From positions 1,475,271 to 1,539,270 of the forward strand of contig CAXXTW010000001.1 in the NCBI GenBank assembly GCA_963678255.2: 64,000 bases of DNA, given 5' to 3'. Below, in pieces: positions 53,739 to 61,924 of this stretch. The notes under the pieces were generated by a model. That model did not search any database, had not been told where the DNA came from, and saw only the letters and a list, made by a program, of their open reading frames with translations. The first letter of the stretch is position 1. Every line of letters begins with the position of its first letter. The position numbers and the translations under genes are program-made. The stretch is from G963678255 sp963678255. Its GTDB lineage: Bacteria; Cloacimonadota; Cloacimonadia; Cloacimonadales; WRIO01.

Positions 53739-54506
53739 ATGTCAGCAATCGATAAGACACATTTTGTCATTCATCGTAATAATTTCATGATTATTCCTAA
53801 TGACCTCATAAACAAAACAGAAATATCCTTCAAAGCCAAAGGAATTATGGCTTATTTACTCTCAAAACCCGATAATTGGAAACTTTATATCAAAGATTTA
53901 ATCAATCACTCCAAAGATGGACGTGATTCGATTTACGCGGGTTTAAAAGAACTTAAAAATGCAGGATTTTTGAAACTGGAAATTGTGAGAAATCTATATG
54001 GACAGATTGATCAGTATGTTTACCATGTGTATTCAACGTCTCAAAATCCTGCTGAACAGGTTATAGAAGATAAGCAAGAAACAGTTTATCCCCAAACGGA
54101 AAAGCCACTTATGGAAAATCCAGATGAGGATATACCGGAAACATATAATATAGATATTAGTAATACTGAAGTTAGTAAAAAAGAAGTTAAAAAGAAAGAG
54201 AGGAGCGCGTACGCGCCACACGCGTGCGTAAACGATGACTTTCTTTTTGAAAATAAAACCACAAAAAAATCGGAAATTATCTATAATGAAAAATTTGAAT
54301 ACACAACTGGTGTGTTTCTTTCTGACTATGAACTGACTAAGTTGGAAGAAAAATTCGGAGAAGCTATCGTTGATAAAATGATTGATCGTTATCAGGAATA
54401 CAAAATCAAAAACAATAAAAAATATGCCGATGACTATATCGTTTTAGCCCGTTGGTTGGAAAAGGATCGACAATTTAAACGCTCTAGCCTGAACAGTAAA
54501 AGATGA
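53739..54506 (+). CDS. Helix-turn-helix replication-initiator-like protein of phage/plasmid type
   Basis: 255 residues. The N-terminal winged helix (about 20-85), ISFKAKGIMAYLLSKPDNWKLYI ... GLKELKNAGFLKLEIVR, is typical of phage or plasmid replisome-organiser-type proteins. A charged linker (about 105-165) follows, then a C-terminal helical domain (about 185-245) with YELTKLEEKFGEAIVDKMIDRY, resembling loader-type C-terminal domains. The linker contains a GC-rich palindromic stretch (54205-54228) encoding AYAPHACV, unlike its AT-rich surroundings. AAAGGAG precedes ATG. Suggests mobile-element ancestry. Confidence 0.8.
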   Translation: MSAIDKTHFVIHRNNFMIIPNDLINKTEISFKAKGIMAYLLSKPDNWKLYIKDLINHSKDGRDSIYAGLKELKNAGFLKLEIVRNLYGQIDQYVYHVYSTSQNPAEQVIEDKQETVYPQTEKPLMENPDEDIPETYNIDISNTEVSKKEVKKKERSAYAPHACVNDDFLFENKTTKKSEIIYNEKFEYTTGVFLSDYELTKLEEKFGEAIVDKMIDRYQEYKIKNNKKYADDYIVLARWLEKDRQFKRSSLNSKR

Positions 54507-54578
54507 AAAGGGTTTCTCTCAGAATTTTTATGAAATTCCCCAGCATTTCCCTTATCTTTTATCTTTTATCTTTTATCT

Positions 54579-54948
54579 GCAAATCTCTGATTTGCTCCCT
54601 TTCCCCAGTAAAACAAGAATCCTTCTTGTTCCCTTCACAATCAGGCACTAGAGGTGCAGCAGGTGATTCCTTCTGCGAACATCTTATTTGCAGATGCTAT
54701 GGAGCGAGGACGGCTCGTCCTCGAAATTCCACACAATCATGTTACTCTCTCAGTAAAACAAGAATCCTTCTTGTTCTTTCCCCAATCAGAATGATTGTGT
54801 TGCTTCTTCACTTTTCACTTCGCTACTCAAGAAAATTGAAGCTCTGTTTAAAGCATTTGCCCTTCTATCTATCAATAAATTATCCTTTATCTGAAACACA
54901 TCCATGTAATTTTATCTCTTATCTTTTATCTGCAAATCTCCGATTTGC
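54579..54948 (+). repeat. Hairpin-unit runs 4-5 and long repeat, copy A
   Basis: Unit GCAAATCTCTGATTTGC (54579-54595) leads into a 344-base repeat (54605-54948) that recurs at 55011-55354. Inside: AACAAGAATCCTTCTTGTT (54612-54630), GCACTAGAGGTGC (54645-54657), CGAGGACGGCTCGTCCTCG (54705-54723), the pair ACACAATCAT/ATGATTGTGT (54731 and 54791), CAATCAGAATGATTG, and unit GCAAATCTCCGATTTGC (54932-54948). No gene is supported in 54507-55403; the open frames here are repeat translation. Confidence 0.88.
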
Positions 54949-54966
54949 CCCGATTTGCCATTATCT

Positions 54967-55380
54967 GTAGTGCGTCAGCACTGCCTTTATCCCCGATTTG
55001 TCCTCTCTTCCCAGTAAAACAAGAATCCTTCTTGTTCCCTTCACAATCAGGCACTAGAGGTGCAGCAGGTGATTCCTTCTGCGAACATCTTATTTGCAGA
55101 TGCAATGGAGCGAGTTCGGCTCGGACTCGAAATTCCACACAATCATGTTACTCTCTCAGTAAAACAAGAATCCTTCTTGTTCTTTCCCCAATCAGAATGA
55201 TTGTGTTGCTTCTTCACTTTTCACTTCGCTACTCAAGAAAATTGAAGCTCTGTTTAAAGCATTTGCCCTTCTATCTATCAATAAATTATCCTTTATCTGA
55301 AACACATCCATGTAATTTTATCTATTATCTTTTATCTGCAAATCTCTGATTTGCTATTATCTGCAGTGCTCCAGCACTGC
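54967..55380 (+). repeat. Hairpin units, long repeat copy B, and run 6
   Basis: Unit GTAGTGCGTCAGCACTGC (54967-54984), then copy B of the 344-base repeat (55011-55354). The stem at 55111-55129 reads CGAGTTCGGCTCGGACTCG, where copy A has CGAGGACGGCTCGTCCTCG. It ends with unit GCAAATCTCTGATTTGC (55338-55354), and GCAGTGCTCCAGCACTGC follows (55363-55380), just before the next gene's ribosome site. Confidence 0.88.
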
Positions 55381-55403
55381 CAATATCTGCTGAGGAGGTT
55401 TAT

Positions 55404-55958
55404 ATGAAAGTTACTTTTAAACCTGGAACAAAGAACTTAACAAAGGGTGGAAAAAAAGTTGGAATTGTTTACTGTTATTACAACCAAGATCACTATTGCA
55501 AAGGGAGAAACTATACGCCTGTCAAAATGATGAAACAGCACGTACACATCATCTCAATGCAAAAAATTACTCTTGAAATATGGAACCTTCTACCTAAAAG
55601 ATTTCTTCATGATATACAGGAATATACGAAAAAATTTCAAAAGATTAATTCAAAATTGCGTGGTAAATACATCTCTTCCTATTCTGTTTTCTTGAAAATA
55701 ACTCATTACCTCAATAAAAAATACTCTATCAGTCAAATGAAAACCTTCGATTATTGGGAATATTATGAATTATTCGGACATCTTTCCATTTATGACTTTA
55801 TAAAATTGGGTGTGCTTGAATGGGTGAAAGATGCACCTCAAATAAATAATCGAGTCAAACTACTCAACAAAATTTCATTCGAACAAAAGGATATTCTCGA
55901 TTTCAAAAGCATCGACATTCCCCCTTATGAAAGAAATACAATCATCCTAATCATTTAA
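55404..55958 (+). CDS. Hypothetical protein in the hairpin field
   Basis: 184 residues, preceded by GAGGAGG seven bases before ATG, so probably translated. It begins MKVTFKPGTKNLTKGGKKVG and includes YCYYNQDHYCKGRNYTPVKMM. It is basic, Tyr-rich and without signal peptide, membrane helix or a motif I know. It lies between hairpin runs 6 and 7, 23 and 31 bases away. Confidence 0.6.
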   Translation: MKVTFKPGTKNLTKGGKKVGIVYCYYNQDHYCKGRNYTPVKMMKQHVHIISMQKITLEIWNLLPKRFLHDIQEYTKKFQKINSKLRGKYISSYSVFLKITHYLNKKYSISQMKTFDYWEYYELFGHLSIYDFIKLGVLEWVKDAPQINNRVKLLNKISFEQKDILDFKSIDIPPYERNTIILII

Positions 55959-55989
55959 AAATTATCTATCAATAACTTATCTTTTATCT

Positions 55990-56120
55990 GCAAATCTCTG
56001 ATTTGCTATTATCTGCAACACACCGTGTTGCCTACCTCGATTTCATGGAATTTTCTTGCATATCTTTCTGTTTTTGTTGTTTTAGATAATATCTCGTAGA
56101 GACGCAATGCATTGCGTCTC
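55990..56120 (+). repeat. Hairpin-unit run 7 and a perfect 22-bp palindrome
   Basis: Units GCAAATCTCTGATTTGC (55990-56006) and GCAACACACCGTGTTGC (56015-56031), 25 bases apart. At 56099-56120 lies a perfect palindrome with arm GAGACGCAATG, preceded by GTA. I recall similar GAGACGCAAT...GCGTCTC elements between genes in several phyla. Confidence 0.85.
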
Positions 56121-56200
56121 AATCAATTGCACACAACATCTGTTTATTGAACGTAAATAAGACGATGGTTGGAGACTGCCCAAATCTTCTCCAATAGATA

Positions 56201-56401
56201 CCATCCTAAAGATATCCTCCAACGATGATGATTATCTCTTATCTTTTATCTGCAAATCTCTGATTTGCTCCCTTTCCCCAGTAAAACAAGAATCCTTCTT
56301 GTTCCCTTCACAATCAGGCACTAGAGGTGCAGCAGGTGATTCGTTCAGCGAACATCTTGTTTGCAGATGCTATGGAGCGAGGACGGCTCGTCCTCGAAAT
56401 A
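56201..56401 (+). repeat. Repeat R4 copy 2, unit run 8, and long repeat copy C (partial)
   Basis: 56201-56268 repeats 50453-50520, ending in unit GCAAATCTCTGATTTGC (56252-56268). Then 56278-56401 matches copy A (54605-54728), including AACAAGAATCCTTCTTGTT and CGAGGACGGCTCGTCCTCG. A few bases differ (GATTCGTTCAGCGAACATC for GATTCCTTCTGCGAACATC). The match breaks off at 56401. Confidence 0.85.
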
Positions 56402-56447
56402 AAAAAATTACAAGCTTTCAATATCCTTAATCCATCTATCAAAAGAA

Positions 56448-56767
56448 ATGAACAATACCATTTCAAAGAAATAACCATATCTTATCCAGAAAATACTTTA
56501 TTAAAGCAAATCTCGAACGATGAAGCTTAACTTTTATCTATTATCAGCAAATTCCCGATTTGCCATTATCTGTAGTGCGTCAGCACTACCATTTTCTTCT
56601 CCAATAGAGGTCAATTTTTTAAAAGGTCAATCTCAAAACAAGGTGTTTCATTTTTACCAAACAGGCGACAGCCTGATATGAGCTTTTATCTATTATCAGC
56701 AAATCCCCGATTTGCTATTATCTGCAGTGCGATAGCACTGCTATTATCTGCAACACTCCAGTGTTGC
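56448..56767 (+). repeat. R2 fragment, unit runs 9-10 and R3 copy 3
   Basis: R2 right half (56448-56480). Run 9: GCAAATTCCCGATTTGC (56547-56563) and GTAGTGCGTCAGCACTAC (56572-56589). R3 copy 3 (56591-56683) with CAGGCGACAGCCTG. Run 10: GCAAATCCCCGATTTGC (56699-56715), GCAGTGCGATAGCACTGC (56724-56741) and GCAACACTCCAGTGTTGC (56750-56767), spaced 25-26 bases. No gene is supported between 55959 and 56861. Confidence 0.87.
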
Positions 56768-56861
56768 TATCTCGTTGCAGTGAAAATTCTGGTTGCCATA
56801 AAGTTGGATTTTTATAGTGTGTTTCTCAAGGTTTAAATTTCAGCAAATTGAGGAGTATCAT

Positions 56862-57998
56862 ATGAAAATTGTGTATGGACTATCTGGAGAAGGATCCGGT
56901 CATTCTTCCAGAGCAAAAGTTGTCTTAAAACATCTGCTAGCTGTTGGACATGAGGTAAAGATTGCCACCTATGGACGCGGAATTAGCAATTTAAAGGACG
57001 AATATGAAGTGTTTGAGATAATAGGTCTGACTATTATAACTGTTGATAATCAGGTGTCTAAATCGAAAACTCTAGCACATAATTTGTCTGCTTTTCCTGA
57101 AGGTCAGGAAAGATTCCATAAACTCAAGAAAAAACTATTTGAAGAATTTAACCCGGATTGCGTGATAACTGATTTTGAACCATTAACCGCCTACTTGGCA
57201 AATTTTTATAAAATCCCTCTAATCTCTATGGATAACCAACATTGCATTCGCTACATGAATTATCCCTGCTTACCTGAACTCAAAGCAAGTGCTCTTTTAA
57301 CAGAAAATATTGTAAGAGCAATTGTTCCAAGACCATGCTTTTCTATTATTACAACCTTTTATAAAAGTGCTTTGAAAAATCAGCGAAGTGTGATAATCCC
57401 TCCCTTATTAAAAGAAGAAATTCTACAAGTAAAGCCGGAAAACGATGGTCATATTCTGGTTTACCTTACTCAGGGATTTGACTCTTTGATTGATCTTTTA
57501 AAAGAATATAAGCGTGAAAAATTTTATATTTATGGACAAAAAAATGAATCAGTTGAAGGAAATCTTTACTTTAAAAATCCTAGTAATGAAGAATTTATGA
57601 AATTGCTGGCTTCCTCTAAAGCTGTTATTGGAACAAGTGGTTTTACTCTCATGACCGAAGCTTTCTACCTGAAAAAACCTTTCTTAGCGACTCCCATGAA
57701 AGGCCAATTTGAACAGGAAATGAACGCATTAATGGCTGAAGAACTTGGATATGGTGTACGTATGCCGATCCCTTCAAAAGAAAAGTTGTCAGCTTTTCTC
57801 TATGACCTGCCTCTATTTAGTGAAAATCTGGAAAATTATGCTAGTTGCGGAAATGCACTAGTTGCTGATAAACTGGATGAACTTCTTGCTGATGATATGA
57901 AATTACTCAAAGAATATCACCATAAACGCAGTTTAAATTATGTGTTTGAATCCATCTTCGATGTAAAAAAGATTATGGAGCAAATTGGCAAAGAATAA
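56862..57998 (+). CDS. Glycosyltransferase, MJ1255/VC2487-like (GT-B fold)
   Basis: 378 residues from ATG 56862 (TTGAGGAG nine bases ahead); a GTG 45 bases upstream lies in AT-rich leader and is less likely. The start MKIVYGLSGEGSGHSSRAKVVLKHL is the hallmark of this group, with a later DFEPLTAYLANFYKIPLISMDNQH. The C-terminal nucleotide-sugar-binding part has VIGTSGFTLMTEAFYLKKPFLATPMKGQFEQEMNA. It probably transfers a sugar to a lipid or cell-surface acceptor. Last gene of the hairpin field. Confidence 0.87.
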   Translation: MKIVYGLSGEGSGHSSRAKVVLKHLLAVGHEVKIATYGRGISNLKDEYEVFEIIGLTIITVDNQVSKSKTLAHNLSAFPEGQERFHKLKKKLFEEFNPDCVITDFEPLTAYLANFYKIPLISMDNQHCIRYMNYPCLPELKASALLTENIVRAIVPRPCFSIITTFYKSALKNQRSVIIPPLLKEEILQVKPENDGHILVYLTQGFDSLIDLLKEYKREKFYIYGQKNESVEGNLYFKNPSNEEFMKLLASSKAVIGTSGFTLMTEAFYLKKPFLATPMKGQFEQEMNALMAEELGYGVRMPIPSKEKLSAFLYDLPLFSENLENYASCGNALVADKLDELLADDMKLLKEYHHKRSLNYVFESIFDVKKIMEQIGKE

Positions 57999-58221
57999 GC
58001 TCAGATTTGAGTTTCAATAATAAAAAGATTTTATGTAGAACAAAGAATACTAATTATATTCTCTCATTCCGCTCAATTTCTGTACATTTAACTAAATAAT
58101 CTTATTGTATAGATAAAAATAAGTGGGTGATCTTATAGTAGTTACCCCTCTACATAAAATATTGTGATTGACTTATAAAATTTCGTTTATTATATTTGTT
58201 TACTATATATAGGAAAGAATG

Positions 58222-59833
58222 GTAACTACTCAGGTATTAATATTATCTGGGAGAAAGTTCAGGGATTTTAGACAGAATATCAAAGATATTTAATCCTCTT
58301 TTTTTAGCAGTATCAATAACGGATCTAATGATACAGTAGTCCTGAGCCCCATTTTTAAACTGCCCAGACACTTTAAGTTTAACTTTAACATTTCTAAGAG
58401 CTCTTTCTGAATCATTGTTATCCGGAGGAATGACTGTTTCATAAACACAAGGCAAAATATATCCTCTGATTTTTATCAAAGATTTCTGAAGAGTAGAGGT
58501 TTCTTTAAACTCTTTTTTGCAAATAGTCATCGCCAGTAGAATATTGATTTTATCTTCAAAGTATTTCATTTCTGGAGAAGATCTGTCATAATCTATTGTT
58601 TGGATTCGCTTGAATTGAAAAATTTCTTTTACCAGGCTTTTGAAATCAGTAGAAAAAGGATGCTTTTCTCTTTCCTCAATATAAGTTAGATCTCTAAGAA
58701 TATGAGCCAGACAAATCTGATGATTTAAAGCCTTCGTTTTTAACTGAGCGGAAAATCTGTCCGTAACTAACACAGATTCAGGCAAACCGTTTTCCCATAT
58801 TTTTTGAATTGTCTCGTATCCTCTGGTATGAGAATATTCAAGAAACACATTCTTAATGTCTCTCCAAGCCCAAATCCATCCTTTTTTACCATTGACCTTT
58901 ACGCTTGTTTCATCAGAACCAACAACTTTCGAGGAGCTCAGATTCTTTTTAATTCTCTCATAGATAACCTTAGATTTATCAGCAAATTTCCTTAATATGT
59001 TTTTCAATGATCCCTGGGAAATTCTTATATTAACAACATCAGACAACAGCTGAGCTGTTCTTTTAAATGGAATACATTGGTAAACATTCAAATACGAAAC
59101 GATGGTCTGAATGTTTTCACCGTACTGAACCGGGGCCGTAACATTTTCAGGATATTCAGCCAGATATTTATTATTACAATCAGGGCAAATGCATGAATAT
59201 TGCTGAAATTCTTTGATGAATGCTTGTATAGAAGGGATATCAATCACCTGTCGTTTGGAATTTAATCTAAATTCATCATCATTAAAATGATGTCCACAAT
59301 GACATTGATTTACCTTTAATTCAACAATCTGATCCGGATTTTTTACTTGTAAAAGGGTTTTTCCATTATGACCGGACTGTCCTCCGCTTTTCTTATTGCT
59401 TTTTTCTCTTGTACTTTTATTCTTTCTTGATAAGTCCATCGAAGGAGGTATTGATGAATTGTTACTGTTCTTAGGGTTATTTTTCTTTTCGAGAATTTTC
59501 ATTAAGAAATCAACCTTTTCACTTAAAAGCCTGATTTCTTCTTTGAGTTCAGCTCTTTCTTCTGCAATGCTGATTTTTAACCGGCAAATTTCCAGTTTAA
59601 GCCTGTCATTTTCAGCTTTAGCTTCATAATATTTACTTTTATAATCCATAAGTACATAATGAATTAATTAACTATATATGTCAATGTATTTCTTATTAAT
59701 ATTGATAGTTTTTTATAATATAATGTGTATATTCTAAGTGTTAATATATATTATTGGAAAGGTAAATAATAAGGCATGATTATAACAAAAAATGGTGTTT
59801 TTAAAACTTAACGAAGGGTACCTGAGTAGTTAC
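58222..59833 (-). mobile_element. IS66-family insertion sequence, copy 2
   Basis: 1612 bp with the same perfect 15-bp terminal repeats as copy 1, but a different 8-bp target duplication, AAAGAATG (58214-58221 and 59834-59841). Same orientation. I count only four or five base differences from copy 1 by eye (for example A for G near 58563, C for A near 59047, and two near 59722-59740). Confidence 0.96.
58243..59649 (-). CDS. IS66-family transposase (TnpC type), copy 2
   Basis: 468 residues, identical to copy 1 except Tyr for His in EMKYFEDK; same zinc region and DDE residues, intact. The very low divergence implies recent transposition. Confidence 0.96.
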   Translation of the reverse strand: MDYKSKYYEAKAENDRLKLEICRLKISIAEERAELKEEIRLLSEKVDFLMKILEKKNNPKNSNNSSIPPSMDLSRKNKSTREKSNKKSGGQSGHNGKTLLQVKNPDQIVELKVNQCHCGHHFNDDEFRLNSKRQVIDIPSIQAFIKEFQQYSCICPDCNNKYLAEYPENVTAPVQYGENIQTIVSYLNVYQCIPFKRTAQLLSDVVNIRISQGSLKNILRKFADKSKVIYERIKKNLSSSKVVGSDETSVKVNGKKGWIWAWRDIKNVFLEYSHTRGYETIQKIWENGLPESVLVTDRFSAQLKTKALNHQICLAHILRDLTYIEEREKHPFSTDFKSLVKEIFQFKRIQTIDYDRSSPEMKYFEDKINILLAMTICKKEFKETSTLQKSLIKIRGYILPCVYETVIPPDNNDSERALRNVKVKLKVSGQFKNGAQDYCIIRSVIDTAKKRGLNIFDILSKIPELSPR

Positions 59834-59841
59834 AAAGAATG

Positions 59842-60284
59842 CTAGGTAAATTCGAAATCTATTATTGATTAAATCATATCCATATAGAACATTAATATTA
59901 GCAAAAATTGTCTAGAAATTATCGATTTAGAGCATATAAAATCAATTTTCTCAATTAATAAGTACTGGTGTACCTTCATCGGTTCCTTTCATTATTATAC
60001 AGTTACTAATTTAATTTTAAAAGATTTATAAAAAACTTGACAAACAAAATTTAAAAACTATAAATTGTTATATTCAAAAGTTGATTGCTTTATAATTATA
60101 GTTTTATGGGGATTTTTTAATAAAAACACCAATAGTAAAGGTTTTTATTATGAAGAAATTTGTTGTTTTATGAATTGTAGTTAAAGAATTATTGTTTGTA
60201 TAATCTTGTTATGATAGTAATTTCTTAAACTATTTTTAAAAATCGAAAGAAATAGGGTTTAATGATTTACTAAAAGAGGTTATT
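59842..60284 (+). other. Upstream region of the GHKL-like gene, with a possible promoter
   Basis: No gene in 443 bases. TTGACA (60037-60042), a 16-base spacer and TATAAA (60059-60064) form a plausible promoter, about 220 bases before the start codon. The sequence is markedly more AT-rich than most of the window. Confidence 0.5.
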
Positions 60285-61856
60285 ATGGAAGCTATATTAA
60301 AAATTGACGATCTTAATGAAATGTTTAAAGAAAAACAAATTAAATTATCTAATGATATTAAAATATCTCTAAAAAATATTGTAGAAAAAAGTATATTAAT
60401 AACTGTAGATAATAATGTTATTGGTGAGATGGAAAATTTAGCTTTAAATCAAATAATGAAATATTTGCTTGAAAATGAGATTCTTTTAGAAAATCTTTAT
60501 TTAATACTCCCAAAAGAGTTACTACATTTTTGTTCAGCTTTTGTTTCAACAATTTATATTGCTAAAATGGGATTGAATTGTAACATTGTTATATATAGTC
60601 CTGATAATTGCGATAAAACATATGAACTTATTCATTTAATGTATTCTGTTCATCTTGCTCCTGATACTATTAATTTTTTTTCTTTAATAACCTATGATGA
60701 TTATTCTCAAAAAAAATGGATTGCAAATGCTGATCAAGGATATCATGATATAATTGATAAAAAATATAAAATTTCTGATAAAAATTTACCTTTATTACCA
60801 ATAAATACAAAAAATGTAGAATCTTTTTTTAATACTCAAGTAAAAATATATTTGAATAAAATGACCCTTCCCCATGAATCTTATAATAATATTCTAAAAT
60901 TTTTCTATAAAAATTTTAAATCTTTTAATAAAAAAACAAAAACTTTGAATTATTACTGTCTCCATTATTATAAGTTAATAAACAAATTTTATATAAGTAA
61001 TAAATATGACTATTGGATCTTTCTTGATGAGACTCTTATATCCAAAATTGAAACCCTTCCTATGATTAGCATTTTGATTTTAAATATTCTAATTGATGAA
61101 GACGAACTAAAAGAAAGAATTGTAAGTTATTATAATGAGCATTTTGTGATTAAGGACTCTGAAAGTAAAAAAAACCATACTGATAATATTTATCAAACTT
61201 TTATTAAAAATCAACATGATAAAGAAAATAACTTTTTCCAATTATACATTGATTCTCTTATTAATTTTACTAATCAATTTACCAAAGGTATATACGAGTT
61301 GGCTAAAAATGTTGTAGAGCATTCAACCAATAATAGAGGATTATTGACTGTTAGAAAAACATATGAATCAGAAATATTAGTAAACAAAAATGAAGATAAA
61401 ACAATCTGGGATAACTATTTTGACTCTATAAAAAATCAAGATTTTCAATATATATATAAAGAAAAGAAAATCCAAAAACTATTTCTTGATATTTCAATAA
61501 TTGATGATGGGAATAAAGGAATAATTGAAAAATCTATTGATGATCTAACCGATCAAAATGTAAATCGATTATATAAGGAAAAAAGAGCAGATATCCCTAT
61601 TGATATAAAAGTTAAAGACTTGGAAACAATAGAAAAAGGTTTAAAAAAACAAGCAGATTTGATGTATAATATGTATTTTAATCCAAATGATATTATTTTA
61701 GCAAGACAATCCAATCTATCATTGAGTAGTTATGGATTATTTATTTTTACCAAATTTATTCATTCTTATCAAGGTATTTTTAATGTTAATTCACTAGTGC
61801 ATAATCTCACAAAATTCGGACAAACATTCTCAACAAATTCGGACAAAGTTTCTTAA
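60285..61856 (+). pseudogene. GHKL ATPase-like protein interrupted by an IS21 element
   Basis: The frame is 523 residues; about the last 18-20 are read from the end of the IS element. Residues 334-348 (GIYELAKNVVEHST) fit a GHKL N-box, 402-414 (DISIIDDGNKGII) the G1 box, and 481-500 (SYGLFIFTKFIHSYQGIFNVNS) a G2-type Gly/Leu segment. The N-terminal 320 residues are unknown. AT content and Lys/Asn/Ile use exceed the neighbours, suggesting transfer. AGAGG precedes ATG. The rest of the gene would lie beyond the IS element, outside the window. Confidence 0.65.
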
Positions 61857-61868
61857 ATATTTCGGACA
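61813..61868 (+). repeat. IS21 left-end transposase-binding repeats
   Basis: AATTCGGACAAA (61813-61824), AATTCGGACAAA (61836-61847) and ATTTCGGACA (61859-61868): three copies with a 23-base period, 57 bases before the istA start. Confidence 0.9.
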
Positions 61869-61924
61869 GTTTTAATCACAAAAAAAACATGATATACTTC
61901 TCCTTAAAAAATGGAGGAGATATC

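Noticed and set aside
54503..55349. Two long plus-strand frames (155 and 134 codons)
   Set aside because: They are translations of the 344-bp repeat copies and hairpin units, have no ribosome site, and one begins within the stop region of the preceding gene.
56327..56530. 67-codon frame
   Set aside because: Starts within repeat copy C and runs into the R2 fragment; no ribosome site. Its peptide KRNEQYHFKE is repeat-encoded.
50504..56767. CRISPR array
   Set aside because: The units are palindromic and regularly spaced only in groups of two or three. There are no unique spacers between identical direct repeats and no cas genes.
50504..56767. Integron attC sites
   Set aside because: The hairpins lack the GTTRRRY / RYYYAAC core boxes and the extrahelical bases of attC, and no integron integrase is in the window.
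58028..58160. 12-bp inverted repeat ATTTTATGTAGA / TCTACATAAAAT as a small mobile element
   Set aside because: The arms are AT-rich, there is no target duplication and no second copy was seen; probably chance.
50999..59841. Composite transposon bounded by the two IS66 copies
   Set aside because: Each copy has its own different 8-bp target duplication, which shows two separate insertions rather than movement as a unit.
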